The notes under the pieces: model-generated | Databases searched by the model: none | What the model saw: only the letters and a program-made list of their open reading frames with translations | What the model was told of the DNA's origin: nothing | Origin: Bacteroidales bacterium | GTDB taxonomy: Bacteria > Bacteroidota > Bacteroidia > Bacteroidales > Muribaculaceae | Length of the DNA: 64,000 bases | Assembly (NCBI GenBank): GCA_015061055.1 | Contig: SUXH01000005.1 | Location: 62,001-126,000, forward strand | Direction: 5' to 3' | Made by a program: the position numbers and the translations under genes | Shown: positions 17,576 to 26,549 of the stretch, piece after piece | How the letters are laid out: each line of letters begins with the position of its first letter | Position numbering within the stretch: the stretch's first letter is position 1

Positions 17576-18133
17576 ATGCAGAACCGCGATTTTATCAGAC
17601 AAAAGGGTAATTATGAGGAACTTCTTTGCTACAAGAAATCTATGTGCGTGTATGATGTGACATTCTATTTTGCTCATAAGTATTTGTGTAAAGGTGACCG
17701 CACAATAGATCAAATGATACAAGCGGCTCGGTCGGGTAAACAGAATATCGTGGAGGGTTGTTCTGCTGCTACTACTTCTTCTGAAATGGAGATAAAATTG
17801 CTGAATGTTGCGAAAGCGAGTCTGCAAGAACTTCTTGAGGATTATAAGGATTATTTAAGGGTAAGGGGTTTGCAGTTGTGGGAGGAATCAAGTGAAAAGC
17901 ATGAACAGGCACGTCGCGCTTGTGCTGCACATAATGAGTCGGAATATTACCAAAATGCGATAAAGGAGCGCTCGGATGAAACGATTGCTAATATTGCGAT
18001 AATCCTTATTCGCCTAACGGATTATTTGCTTAAACGCTATTTTGATCGTATCAAACAGGATTTTCTTGAGAATGGCGGGATAAAAGAGGAGATGACGAGA
18101 GGGCGGCTTCAATGGCGCAAGGAGCATAAATAA
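17576..18133 (+). CDS. Four-helix-bundle suffix domain protein (23S rRNA intervening-sequence protein-like)
   Basis: The 185-residue protein is related to the four-helix-bundle proteins first seen in 23S rRNA intervening sequences. The block DRTIDQMIQAARSGKQNIVE and the following EIKLLNVAKASLQELLEDY fit that family, and the longer C-terminus fits its suffix-domain subgroup. ATG 17576 is preferred over TTG 17558, which lies inside the promoter. The gene is free-standing here with no rRNA nearby. Its function is unknown; related proteins sometimes accompany mobile or diversity-generating loci, but no such element is visible. It ends in a bidirectional terminator shared with meaB. Confidence 0.85.
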   Translation: MQNRDFIRQKGNYEELLCYKKSMCVYDVTFYFAHKYLCKGDRTIDQMIQAARSGKQNIVEGCSAATTSSEMEIKLLNVAKASLQELLEDYKDYLRVRGLQLWEESSEKHEQARRACAAHNESEYYQNAIKERSDETIANIAIILIRLTDYLLKRYFDRIKQDFLENGGIKEEMTRGRLQWRKEHK

Positions 18134-18134
18134 T

Positions 18135-18170
18135 AAGAGAGGGCAACCGGAATGGGGTTGCCCTCTTCTT
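18135..18170. terminator. Bidirectional terminator between convergent genes
   Basis: A strong stem of about 14 bp (18135-18148 with 18156-18170, GGGCAACC core) fills the 46-bp gap between the four-helix-bundle gene and meaB. It ends in CTTCTT on the plus strand. Confidence 0.75.
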
Positions 18171-18179
18171 GAAAGTGTG

Positions 18180-19277
18180 TTATTGTTGGCGGAGTTTTTC
18201 GAAGTAGCGGTTGAGAATGTCGTGGGCTGCTACGAATGAACTCTGCTTGTTGCTTAATACGAGGTTTTCTTTGCTGATAAGCAGGTCTTCGATTTCGGGG
18301 TCGTTGTAGAAACTTGCTTGCAGGCGTTCGTTGATGGTTTCAATCATCCAATATTTGTCTTGTTCGCGTCGTTTTTGCTCAAAATATCCGTTGGCTTTTA
18401 CAAATTCAAAGTAACGGTCGATCATATCCCACACTTCGGGTATTCCGATTTCGTAGTAGCCTGAGTAGGTTAGTACTTCGGGTGTCCAACCGCTTGGCGG
18501 AAGTGGGAATAGGTGAAGTGCATTGCGGAATTGAGTTTGAGCGAGTTTGGCGCGTTCGATATTGTCGCCATCGGCTTTGTTGATAACGATACCATCGGCC
18601 ATTTCCATAATACCTCGCTTGATGCCTTGCAGTTCGTCGCCTGTGCCTGCGAGTTGAATTAGCAGAAAGAAGTCGACCATAGAATGTGCCGCCGTTTCAC
18701 TTTGTCCGACACCTACGGTTTCGACAATGATATTGTTATAGCCTGCGGCTTCGCATAGGATAATGCTTTCACGTGTCTTGCGAGCCACGCCACCGAGTGA
18801 ACCTGCCGATGGGCTGGGGCGAATGAATGCGTCGGGGTGTAGTGTGAGCTTTTCCATACGAGTCTTGTCGCCAAGTATACTGCCTTTAGAACGCTCGCTA
18901 CTTGGGTCGATAGCAAGTACGGCAAGTTTGCCCCCATTCTTGAGTACGTGGAGACCAAACACGTCGATAGATGTACTTTTGCCGGCTCCGGGCACGCCTG
19001 TGATACCAATGCGACGAGAGTTGCCCGAGTGGGGCAGACATTTTTCGATTACTTCCTGAGCTACTGCCTGGTGCTCCGGGTTTTGGCTTTCGACGAGTGT
19101 AACAGCTTGGCTCAAGATGCTCAGGTTGCCCTTGAGAATGCCTTCCACGTATTCGGCAGGACTTAGAAGCGTGCGACGTCGTTTGCGCTTGAGGTATGGG
19201 TTTACGATTGGCGGTTGTGCAACGCCTTCGTTGACTGTCAGACCGACGTATTTTTCATCGTTTTCGGGGTGTTCCAT
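18180..19277 (-). CDS. meaB: Methylmalonyl-CoA mutase-associated GTPase MeaB
   Basis: The 365-residue G3E-family GTPase has Walker A GITGVPGAGKST (residues 92-103), IDPSSERSKGSILGDKTRM, IVETVGVGQSE and the NKAD guanine-specificity motif. MeaB loads and protects adenosylcobalamin-dependent methylmalonyl-CoA mutase, which Bacteroidales use for propionate formation. The mutase genes are not in this window. The C-terminal dimerisation arm is present. The gene follows two DUF1573 genes (31 bp gap) on the same strand and may share their transcript. Confidence 0.95.
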   Translation of the reverse strand: MEHPENDEKYVGLTVNEGVAQPPIVNPYLKRKRRRTLLSPAEYVEGILKGNLSILSQAVTLVESQNPEHQAVAQEVIEKCLPHSGNSRRIGITGVPGAGKSTSIDVFGLHVLKNGGKLAVLAIDPSSERSKGSILGDKTRMEKLTLHPDAFIRPSPSAGSLGGVARKTRESIILCEAAGYNNIIVETVGVGQSETAAHSMVDFFLLIQLAGTGDELQGIKRGIMEMADGIVINKADGDNIERAKLAQTQFRNALHLFPLPPSGWTPEVLTYSGYYEIGIPEVWDMIDRYFEFVKANGYFEQKRREQDKYWMIETINERLQASFYNDPEIEDLLISKENLVLSNKQSSFVAAHDILNRYFEKLRQQ

Positions 19278-19308
19278 ATCTATGATGTTTTTTTAGTTAT
19301 TGTCAGAA

Positions 19309-20379
19309 TTATTTGTCGATTGTTCCAACGATGCGCACCGGTTGTTGCGGTGATGTAGGGTCGTTGGTGATGATTATCAGTTTGGAATTTATGATGTTGC
19401 CGAGTTGTGGTGTGTGGGCTGTTATGTTCACAGTGACCGATTTACCCGGTTTTATTTTGTCCTTTTTTGCGGTGATGGTGATTGCGGGGTCGAGGGTGTA
19501 GATGCGTCGAATGAGCAACGATGATTTGCCACTATTGGTGATTTGAAATGATGCTGTGGCGATGCTGTCGGAGGCGGGTATTGCTCCGAGATTTATTCTT
19601 TCGGTGGATATTTCGGCTACGGGTGCTTTTTTGCGTTGCTCTTGTGTGAGCGTGCCGAAGTTTTCGTTGATATATGCTGTGATATCGATCTTGGCTGTGC
19701 TTGTTGCGGGCAGAGTGCCGATAGTGAAGTTGTGTTGTGAAAGTCCCCAAGTGTCGACTTTTTGCGAGTCGTAGGCAAGTGTTATTGTGGCTGTCGAGCC
19801 CGGAGCTATGACGGGTGGAATCATTTCCACTTTTATGTGCGAAGGTACATTGGAAAATATGACTTGCAGTGTGTCGTTGCTTGAGTTGTAGACGTTGATG
19901 AACTGTGTGCGTGTGCGTCCTTTGGTGATGTCGCCAAATGGAACGATGTTTCGGTTGAGTTGTAAGGCTCCGATATTCACCGGGAATTGAGACCTGATGG
20001 TTGCCGGTGCCGCTATCACATTTCCTACGATGGTGAGAGCGGATTTGTGTGGTGTGCCATCGGTGAATACGTAGACTGTTTTATTGAATTGTCCCGGACG
20101 TCCGACGGGGTTGTAGGTTACAGTAACAGTAGCAGTGTCGCCGGGCGCAATGGGAGCTGTGGTGTGTTGTGTGGCAGTGCAGCCACAAGTGGCACGCACG
20201 TTGGTGATGCGCAGGGTGCTGTCGCCTGTGTTGACCATCTTGAATGTGTGTGACATATTACCGACCTCTTCGTGGAATGAACCGAAGTGGTGTGATGTGG
20301 ATAGCCACGTTGCACTTCCATGCGCTTGTGCAAAGAGTGATGAGAAGATGATTATGACGGACAGCAACGAGATTCTCAT
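19309..20379 (-). CDS. Exported DUF1573 protein, three immunoglobulin-like repeats
   Basis: The 356-residue protein has an N-terminal signal peptide cut near AQAHG. Residues about 25-120 form a DUF1573 domain (HTFKMVNTGDSTLRI, then the TCGCT signature). Two related Ig-like segments follow (about 140-240 and 255-356), both with the ...N-S/T-G-...-L-x-I pattern. DUF1573 proteins are abundant exported proteins of Bacteroidetes with unknown function. The gene lies 9 bp downstream of the smaller DUF1573 gene and 31 bp upstream of meaB. A paired role of the two DUF1573 proteins in the envelope is likely but not shown. Confidence 0.85.
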   Translation of the reverse strand: MRISLLSVIIIFSSLFAQAHGSATWLSTSHHFGSFHEEVGNMSHTFKMVNTGDSTLRITNVRATCGCTATQHTTAPIAPGDTATVTVTYNPVGRPGQFNKTVYVFTDGTPHKSALTIVGNVIAAPATIRSQFPVNIGALQLNRNIVPFGDITKGRTRTQFINVYNSSNDTLQVIFSNVPSHIKVEMIPPVIAPGSTATITLAYDSQKVDTWGLSQHNFTIGTLPATSTAKIDITAYINENFGTLTQEQRKKAPVAEISTERINLGAIPASDSIATASFQITNSGKSSLLIRRIYTLDPAITITAKKDKIKPGKSVTVNITAHTPQLGNIINSKLIIITNDPTSPQQPVRIVGTIDK

Positions 20380-20388
20380 ACGTGTGGC

Positions 20389-20787
20389 TTATTTTGCTTG
20401 TGCAGGTATTGTTGTGCCTTCGATGAATAGAGTGGTGCGTCGTTCTCGCCCGTTTGTGCGCACTTTGATGTCTTTTTTGAATGCTCCCGGACGCCCTGTG
20501 GGGTCGTAGGTTATCTTGATCTCACCTGATTTTCCGGGCGCAATGGGGCGCTTTGTGAATTGACTGGTTGTGCAACCGCAAGATACAGCAACATCAATGA
20601 TAAGTAGTGGCTTGTTTCCTGTGTTGGTGACTTGGAATGTAGTGCTTACAGGCCCTTTTTCTTCTTTGATGATACCGAAGTCGTAAGTCTTGTCGTTGAA
20701 TGCAGCTTGTGCATATTTATTGTCGTCGGCTAAAGTGCTGCCGAGTGTGATAATGAGTATTGTGAGTGAAAAGAGGAGACGTTTCAT
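20389..20787 (-). CDS. Exported single-domain DUF1573 protein
   Basis: The 132-residue protein has a signal peptide (MKRLLFSLTILIITLGSTLA) and one DUF1573 domain: FGIIKEEKGPVSTTFQVTNT, then the SCGCT signature and GEIKITYDPTGRPGAF. It is the first gene of a DUF1573-DUF1573-meaB run. It has its own TATTTTTG promoter about 82 bp upstream. Its function is unknown. Confidence 0.87.
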   Translation of the reverse strand: MKRLLFSLTILIITLGSTLADDNKYAQAAFNDKTYDFGIIKEEKGPVSTTFQVTNTGNKPLLIIDVAVSCGCTTSQFTKRPIAPGKSGEIKITYDPTGRPGAFKKDIKVRTNGRERRTTLFIEGTTIPAQAK

Positions 20788-20868
20788 ATAATTTTACAGT
20801 TTATATAGATTCAACACGATTACTTTGAGAGAAGTTTTGTGCCGGGTCATAAAATATTAGTTTGATGA

Positions 20869-20876
20869 CAAAAATA
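20869..20876 (-). promoter_or_regulatory. -7 promoter element of the DUF1573-meaB run
   Basis: The minus strand reads TATTTTTG (TAnnTTTG). No -33 TTG at standard spacing was found. Confidence 0.4.
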
Positions 20877-20910
20877 CGAATAATTATATTACTTTCCGCT
20901 AAACTTTTTT

Positions 20911-20960
20911 TAAAATATCTAAAAAACAGGGCTGAATCCATTTGAAGAATTCAGCCCTGT
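20911..20960 (-). terminator. Rho-independent terminator after serS
   Basis: A 12-bp perfect stem (20926-20937 with 20949-20960, core CAGGGCTGAA) is followed on the minus strand by TTTTTT. It lies 21 bp after the serS stop and would end the long cell-wall/division transcript. Confidence 0.85.
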
Positions 20961-20981
20961 GTGGAGTGTCTACGTTGTTTT

Positions 20982-22253
20982 TTAGTCGATGATTTCGAAA
21001 CCTGTGTATTTTTGTAGTACTTTTGGCACTCGAATGCCTTCGGGAGTTTGGTTGTTTTCGAGAAGAGCCGCCATGATGCGAGGAAGGGCAAGAGCCGATC
21101 CGTTGAGAGTGTGGCAAAGTACAGTTTTTTTGTCGTCGCCACGATAACGGCATTTCAAACGGTTGGCTTGGTAGCTTTCGAAATTAGATACAGAACTTAC
21201 TTCCAACCAACGCTTTTGAGCGCCTGACCAAACTTCGAAGTCGAAAGTGATAGCCGAAGTGAAGCTCATATCGCCTCCGCATAGTCGAAGAATGTGCCAA
21301 GGCAATTCAAGTTTTTCAAGCAATCCTTGAACGTGATCCTTCATTTCTTCAAGAGCAGCATAAGAGCATTCGGGCTTTTCGATACGTACTATTTCGACTT
21401 TGTCGAATTGGTGTAGGCGGTTGAGTCCGCGTACGTCTTTCCCGTAAGAACCTGCTTCACGACGGAAACAAGCCGAGTAAGCACAATTCTTTTTAGGAAG
21501 GTCCTTCTGGTCGAAAATAACATCACGATAGATGTTGGTTACAGGAACTTCGGCCGTAGGAATGAGGTAAAGATTGTCGAGTCCGCAGTGGTACATTTGA
21601 CCTTCCTTGTCGGGAAGTTGTCCTGTTCCGTATCCGGAAGCTTCGTTAACGACGTAAGGTGGTTGCACTTCGATATATCCGGCATTGCTTGCTTCGTCGA
21701 GGAAGAATTGTATAAGTGCGCGTTGCAGGCGAGCACCTTTGCCGATGTATACCGGGAATCCTGCGCCTGTGATTTTTACACCAAGGTCGAAATCGATGAT
21801 GTTGTATTTTTTAGCCAAATCCCAATGAGGTAGAGCGTCATCGCCAAGTTCAGGCATAGCACCACCTTCCTTTTCGACCACGTTGTCTTCGGCAGTTTTG
21901 CCAAGTGGCACCATATCGCAAGGAAGATTAGGGATATTGAGAAGAATGTTTGTGATTTCGTCTTCAGCAACTTTCAATTCTTCATCGATAGCCTTGTTAT
22001 TCTCTTTGAGTTCGGCTACTTTAGCTTTTGCTTGTTCGGCTTCATCCTTTTTGCCTTGTTTCATCAAAGCTCCGATAGCAGCCGCCATTTTATTGAGTTC
22101 GGCAGCTTGGTTGTCGCGTGCTTGTTGTCGATTGCGGCGCACTTTGTCGAGTTCGATGATACGTTCGATAAGAGCTCGAGCATCGAAGTGTTTTACAGCC
22201 AATCGTTCGATAACAGCTTCGGGGTTCTCTTTAATTACAGATAGAGTTAACAT
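20982..22253 (-). CDS. serS: Seryl-tRNA synthetase
   Basis: The 423-residue class II synthetase has an N-terminal antiparallel coiled-coil tRNA-binding arm (residues about 30-105). The catalytic core contains motif 2 (ACFRREAGSYGKDVRGLNRL) and a motif 3 region (LNGSALALPRIMAALLEN). The serine-binding TAEVP loop is present (LIPTAEVPVTN). It charges tRNA-Ser and tRNA-Sec. It follows yqeY by 21 bp in the same direction and ends at a strong terminator. Confidence 0.97.
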   Translation of the reverse strand: MLTLSVIKENPEAVIERLAVKHFDARALIERIIELDKVRRNRQQARDNQAAELNKMAAAIGALMKQGKKDEAEQAKAKVAELKENNKAIDEELKVAEDEITNILLNIPNLPCDMVPLGKTAEDNVVEKEGGAMPELGDDALPHWDLAKKYNIIDFDLGVKITGAGFPVYIGKGARLQRALIQFFLDEASNAGYIEVQPPYVVNEASGYGTGQLPDKEGQMYHCGLDNLYLIPTAEVPVTNIYRDVIFDQKDLPKKNCAYSACFRREAGSYGKDVRGLNRLHQFDKVEIVRIEKPECSYAALEEMKDHVQGLLEKLELPWHILRLCGGDMSFTSAITFDFEVWSGAQKRWLEVSSVSNFESYQANRLKCRYRGDDKKTVLCHTLNGSALALPRIMAALLENNQTPEGIRVPKVLQKYTGFEIID

Positions 22254-22274
22254 TTTTGTATGTATGTTTTGTGA

Positions 22275-22727
22275 TTAATTGTTCAATAGTTCTTTCACTT
22301 TAGCCGAAATGGCACGTCCTTCGGCTTTACCGGCAAGTTGTTTAGATGCAACTCCCATCACTTTTCCCATATCTTTAGCCGAAGTTGCTCCTACTTGAGC
22401 GATTATTTCGTTGAGGGCAGCAGTGAGTTCTTCATCGTTGAGTTGTTTAGGCAAATACTCTTCGATAATAGCGGCTTCGAGTAATTCGGCGTCGGCAAGG
22501 TCTTGACGTGCTTGTGATGTGTATATGTCGGCCGATTCTTTGCGTTGTTTCACCATTTTGGTTAGAATCTTGATAGCCATATCATCGGAGAGAGTACCAT
22601 CGCCTCCTTTAGCTGTTTTAGCTTCAAGAAACTCTTTTTTGATGCCACGAAGAGTTTGTAAGCGAGCTTGCTCACGAGCAAGCATCGCTTTTTTTATGTC
22701 GTTATTGATGGTTTCAAATAAATCCAT
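22275..22727 (-). CDS. GatB/YqeY domain protein
   Basis: This 150-residue, mostly helical protein resembles the YqeY family (tRNA-binding tail domain of GatB). Characteristic blocks are LRGIKKEFLEAKTAKGG, DIYTSQARQDLADAELLEA and MGKVMGVASKQLAGKAEGRA. ATG 22727 (MDLFETI) was chosen over an in-frame start 9 bp upstream because family members begin at this point. It lies between ftsZ and serS, in a translation-related pair with serS. A role in tRNA-dependent amidation has been proposed for the family but not proven. Confidence 0.93.
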   Translation of the reverse strand: MDLFETINNDIKKAMLAREQARLQTLRGIKKEFLEAKTAKGGDGTLSDDMAIKILTKMVKQRKESADIYTSQARQDLADAELLEAAIIEEYLPKQLNDEELTAALNEIIAQVGATSAKDMGKVMGVASKQLAGKAEGRAISAKVKELLNN

Positions 22728-22760
22728 AGTTAACAATTTTATTGGTGTATAATATATTTT

Positions 22761-24125
22761 TTAATCAAAACTGATTGTTCTTTTTGCTTGTTGAGGCTCT
22801 TGTTGAGGCTCAGGCTTCACTTCATTGTTTTGCGGAGTGTTGATAATGTCGTTTATCGTGTCCTTGAACTTAGAATCACGTCGGAATGTAGGAGTTCGCT
22901 CAATCATATCTACTACTTCATCGTTGTCGTATTCGTCGAGCGAAAGCACGATGTATTTGGCTCGAGCGGTGTTTTGCAAAGCTTCAGGACCATATATTTC
23001 AAAGATACGGTCTTGCGCCTTTTCGGGGTCGGGTTCGCTCGGTTTACTTTGTATCGACATTGGTCGAGGCTTGCTTGGAGTAACGGGCTTAGGAGCCACT
23101 TCGTCGTTGAGCGACACGTTGAATCCTGAAGCAAGGATAGTCACTTTAATCTTTTCACCAAGAGAGTCGTCGGTAGCTACCCCCCAGATAACATCCAGCC
23201 CATGAGTGAACTTGCACATAAATTCACGCATTTCATCTACTTCGCTCATTACGAAACGATGATTAGCTTTAGTTGAGAAGTAGATGTTGACAAGGATACG
23301 TTTAGATCCATAAACGTCACGATTGCGCAACAATGGAGATTTAAGAGCTTCTTCGATAGCCTTAGTCATACGTCGCTCTCCTTCGCCATATCCCGAACTG
23401 ATGATAGCTACGCCACCATCCAAAAGAGTGGTGCGTACATCGTTGAAGTCGAGGTTGATTTTACCTTGAGTGGTGATGATTTCAGAGATACTGCGAGCTG
23501 CTGTAGATAGAGTGTCGTCGGCTTTACCGAATCCTTCCAAGAAGTCGAGTTCGCCGTATATTTCGGTGAGACGTTGGTTGTTGATTACAAGCAGTGCATC
23601 GACATATTTGCTCATCTCTTCGGCACCATTGAGCGCCTTGATAATTTTCTTTTCCCCTTCGAAAAGGAAAGGAATAGTAACGATACCTACGGTAAGAATG
23701 TTGTGTTCGCGTGCAATGCGAGCCACTACCGGAGCCGCACCTGTACCTGTACCTCCCCCCATACCGGCAGTGATAAATACCATCTTGGTATCATCTTGGA
23801 AAAGTTTGGCAATCTCTGCGGAGCTTTCTTCGGCTGCCGCTTTAGCCACTTCGGGCTTGTTGCCTGCCCCAAGTCCATGAGTAGTGTTAGGCCCGAGAAG
23901 AACTTTAGTGGGCACTTTAGAACCATTAAGAGCTTGGCGGTCGGTGTTGCACACCACGAAAGAAACCCCTTTTATATTCTGAGTGAACATATGATTGATG
24001 GCATTGTTACCTCCACCACCAACACCAATCACTTTGATGATTTTTTCTATTTCGTTATCGTCGCTGAAACCGGGATTGTTGATTACATCTTCCGGCACGT
24101 TGTTTATATCGTTGAATCCTTGCAT
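22761..24125 (-). CDS. ftsZ: Cell division protein FtsZ
   Basis: The 454-residue tubulin-like GTPase forms the Z ring. Visible elements are the N-terminal nucleotide site (IIKVIGVGGGGNNAINHM), the tubulin signature GGGTGTGAAP near residue 125, the T7 loop segment (INLDFNDVRTTL) and a C-terminal extension. The extension has a disordered Pro/Gln-rich part, a motif around DEVVDMIERTPTFRR and a terminal RTISFD. It is downstream of ftsA with a 137-bp gap holding its own promoter-like element, and is followed by yqeY. Confidence 0.98.
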   Translation of the reverse strand: MQGFNDINNVPEDVINNPGFSDDNEIEKIIKVIGVGGGGNNAINHMFTQNIKGVSFVVCNTDRQALNGSKVPTKVLLGPNTTHGLGAGNKPEVAKAAAEESSAEIAKLFQDDTKMVFITAGMGGGTGTGAAPVVARIAREHNILTVGIVTIPFLFEGEKKIIKALNGAEEMSKYVDALLVINNQRLTEIYGELDFLEGFGKADDTLSTAARSISEIITTQGKINLDFNDVRTTLLDGGVAIISSGYGEGERRMTKAIEEALKSPLLRNRDVYGSKRILVNIYFSTKANHRFVMSEVDEMREFMCKFTHGLDVIWGVATDDSLGEKIKVTILASGFNVSLNDEVAPKPVTPSKPRPMSIQSKPSEPDPEKAQDRIFEIYGPEALQNTARAKYIVLSLDEYDNDEVVDMIERTPTFRRDSKFKDTINDIINTPQNNEVKPEPQQEPQQAKRTISFD

Positions 24126-24190
24126 ATCTAAAAAAGTAGTTGAATTAGGTTAATCTGTTGTGATTAATATTCACTTAACCAAATCGAATG

Positions 24191-24198
24191 CAAAATTA
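24191..24198 (-). promoter_or_regulatory. -7 promoter element upstream of ftsZ
   Basis: The minus strand reads TAATTTTG (TAnnTTTG) in the ftsA-ftsZ gap, about 66 bp before the ftsZ ATG. It would let ftsZ be expressed independently of the upstream cluster. No -33 TTG at normal spacing was found. Confidence 0.4.
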
Positions 24199-24262
24199 CG
24201 CAGAAAATGGTTAATAGATAATTAATTACACAATATTTTTTTAAATGAAACCAAAACGATTG

Positions 24263-25606
24263 TTAATCGTAGCTGCCGTCTTCGTCTTCTTCGGTTGAAT
24301 TTTCGGTGAAAATATTCTTAAGTTTTGTCAATAGATTCAACCCTTGTTTCTTACGGCCGTCGTTAGACTTATCGGTCTCTTTCGTTTTCTTAACATCAAC
24401 ATTTTTGTTATCGGTATCTAATGGTTCTTGCTCAATATCTTCGGGTTTGTTGATACGAGTAATGCAAGATGTTTCGGGGTCGATGCGTTCGGCAACTTCG
24501 GTAGCAATCGAAGCGGCTTGAATGTAAAGATCGGATTCCTGAGCTTTCTTTGAAAGAATGTTGATGTGTTGAGGATAAGTTCCGAATTTTACTTTTGGGT
24601 GGCAACTCTTTTCGATTAATTCTCGGAAACCATTGAGCTTGCTAGCGCCACCGATAAGAATGATACCATGAGCCAAATCTTCAGGATTGATATTGGCAAA
24701 TTTAAATTGTTCGTTGATGTTGGCAATTATTTCGCCACTGCGTGCAACCACAAGTTTTGAAATATCTTGTACCATAATACCGTCGATTTGTGCCGATTGG
24801 TCAAGACTCTCGCTTGGCGGCATAGCGTTGCCTGCCGTAATCTTCAGATTTTCGGCATTTTCTTCGAGTACGTTAAGACTCATAATGTCGCGAGTTATAT
24901 TTCGTCCTCCGAAAGGAAGTGTCGCTAAGTGTAAAAGAGCATCGTTCTTATAGATGGACACAGTGGTGGTTTCGGCTCCCAAGTCGACAAGCATACAACC
25001 GAGTTGTCGTTCGTCGTAAGATAGAACGTGCTTTGCAACAGCAAGAGGAGTAAGAATGATACCATTAACCTTGATGCTTGGGTCGATAACACGTTGTAGA
25101 TTAGCTTTGAGCGTGCTTTTTCCAATAATAGTATTGATAGTAGCCGATATGTTGGAAGCAAAAGTTCCGACAGGTTTTTTTGCCTCTACGTTGTCGATAA
25201 GGAATCGTTGAGGAACTACATCGAGAACATCGAAACCGGTTTTAGTTGTTTTTCGCCCTTCTTGCAAAATTTCGTTTATGATGTCCTGAGTGATAGGAGT
25301 TTCAATGCTGAATTGCTTTTTCACTTGCACAATTTCATTGCGGATAGAACGTCCGGCGAGACTTAGGTAGATGCTTGTAACTTCGGCATCTTTGATTTGT
25401 GCATTAAGTTTGGCGATAACTTCGTTGATGTTACGTTTTACTTCTTCAACATTCTTGATGCATCCATATCGCACACTTTCGCTGATTTTTGTTTCTTGAA
25501 TAGCTCTAATAGAAACGGCTTCTTCCGGAAGTTCTTTTTGAGCGATAACGCCTACAATTTTGGAACTACCAATCTCTATGGCGATGATATACTGTTTCTT
25601 TTCCAT
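24263..25606 (-). CDS. ftsA: Cell division protein FtsA
   Basis: The 447-residue actin-like ATPase tethers FtsZ to the membrane. It shows the phosphate-1 motif (YIIAIEIGSSKIVGVIAQ), the SHS2-type 1C insertion (about 85-160), phosphate-2 (MLVDLGAETTTVSIYKN) and the adenosine motif (GIILIGGASKLNGF). The C-terminus has a charged linker (about 380-420) and then a short amphipathic stretch (LLTKLKNIF), presumably the membrane-targeting helix, followed by an acidic tail. It lies 40 bp downstream of ftsQ. Confidence 0.96.
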   Translation of the reverse strand: MEKKQYIIAIEIGSSKIVGVIAQKELPEEAVSIRAIQETKISESVRYGCIKNVEEVKRNINEVIAKLNAQIKDAEVTSIYLSLAGRSIRNEIVQVKKQFSIETPITQDIINEILQEGRKTTKTGFDVLDVVPQRFLIDNVEAKKPVGTFASNISATINTIIGKSTLKANLQRVIDPSIKVNGIILTPLAVAKHVLSYDERQLGCMLVDLGAETTTVSIYKNDALLHLATLPFGGRNITRDIMSLNVLEENAENLKITAGNAMPPSESLDQSAQIDGIMVQDISKLVVARSGEIIANINEQFKFANINPEDLAHGIILIGGASKLNGFRELIEKSCHPKVKFGTYPQHINILSKKAQESDLYIQAASIATEVAERIDPETSCITRINKPEDIEQEPLDTDNKNVDVKKTKETDKSNDGRKKQGLNLLTKLKNIFTENSTEEDEDGSYD

Positions 25607-25646
25607 ATCTTAGCTTGAATAGTATTTAAAGGTGTTTTAATTCGGA

Positions 25647-26549
25647 TTAATTTCTGTTGAAAGCATTTTTTACTTTGTTTTTTGGTGAAGTCTTCTTTGT
25701 TTCGGCCGATGGTTTCGGTGTTGTTTCTTTAGGCAGAATAATCGATTCCAAATGAGGAGCATCATCTTCTAACGTAGAGTCAACAAAAAGCACCGGCTTG
25801 ATTCTTTTCGAGCGTCGGTTTGCCACGACTTGATAATTCCATTTGAGTGAAATGGTGTCATAAGTGTCCCATCCTTTTACCGGCATTACTTCCTTATAGA
25901 ATAGTTTCAATTTGGCAAATTTGTTATCAATGTTGGTGTTGTTTCCAAAGTTGATAAAGTGCCCGTAGATTGAAGGAATGATTATTATGTTGTTCTTGTC
26001 CTTTACAGAGTACATAGTTACGAGTTCGTTCAAAGATGGTTTGTTGCTAACATATTTTGCAATAGGAAGCACAACAAGAGCATCGGCAGGATTTTGGAAA
26101 TTTCCGCTTACGATAGGAACTTCGGTGTGAATTGAGTTAGTGGCTTTCATTGCTTTTCCATCCTTGTTGACGTAGAACGATTCGCTTCCATCGAAAACTC
26201 TGAGTACAGGAATCAATTGAGCTGTGTAAACGTGAAGTTTTCCGTTTTTCATCATTACACATTCAGCCTTTTCGAGGTATTCTGAGTTGTTGAAGAACTT
26301 CTCGATAGTGTCGGTATTTATTTCAGAGATATTCTTTCCTGTTGGGTTAAGTTGAGCTTTGTTAAGCATATTCATAAGTGTTGTGCGATTAACAAAAGCC
26401 ACTGTGTCGTCATTCTCTATGTCAATAACAACTTCGTTGCACGTTCTTGTATCGGCTTGTATGTTGGCCCAAATGAAATTAATCACGAGTCCTCCACAAG
26501 CCGCTATAAGTGCAATATATTTGAGTATGTTGAGAATCTTTTTCAGCAT
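25647..26549 (-). CDS. ftsQ: Cell division protein FtsQ/DivIB
   Basis: The 300-residue bitopic protein has one N-terminal membrane helix (about 10-28) and a periplasmic part with a POTRA-like region (VVIDIENDDTVAFVNRTTLM) and an FtsQ-type domain (KDGKAMKATN, KVDTWGLS-like strands). A basic Ser/Pro/Lys-rich tail follows. Identification rests on position between murC and ftsA as well as layout, since FtsQ is weakly conserved. The start overlaps the end of murC by 7 bp, so translation is coupled. Confidence 0.88.
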   Translation of the reverse strand: MLKKILNILKYIALIAACGGLVINFIWANIQADTRTCNEVVIDIENDDTVAFVNRTTLMNMLNKAQLNPTGKNISEINTDTIEKFFNNSEYLEKAECVMMKNGKLHVYTAQLIPVLRVFDGSESFYVNKDGKAMKATNSIHTEVPIVSGNFQNPADALVVLPIAKYVSNKPSLNELVTMYSVKDKNNIIIIPSIYGHFINFGNNTNIDNKFAKLKLFYKEVMPVKGWDTYDTISLKWNYQVVANRRSKRIKPVLFVDSTLEDDAPHLESIILPKETTPKPSAETKKTSPKNKVKNAFNRN

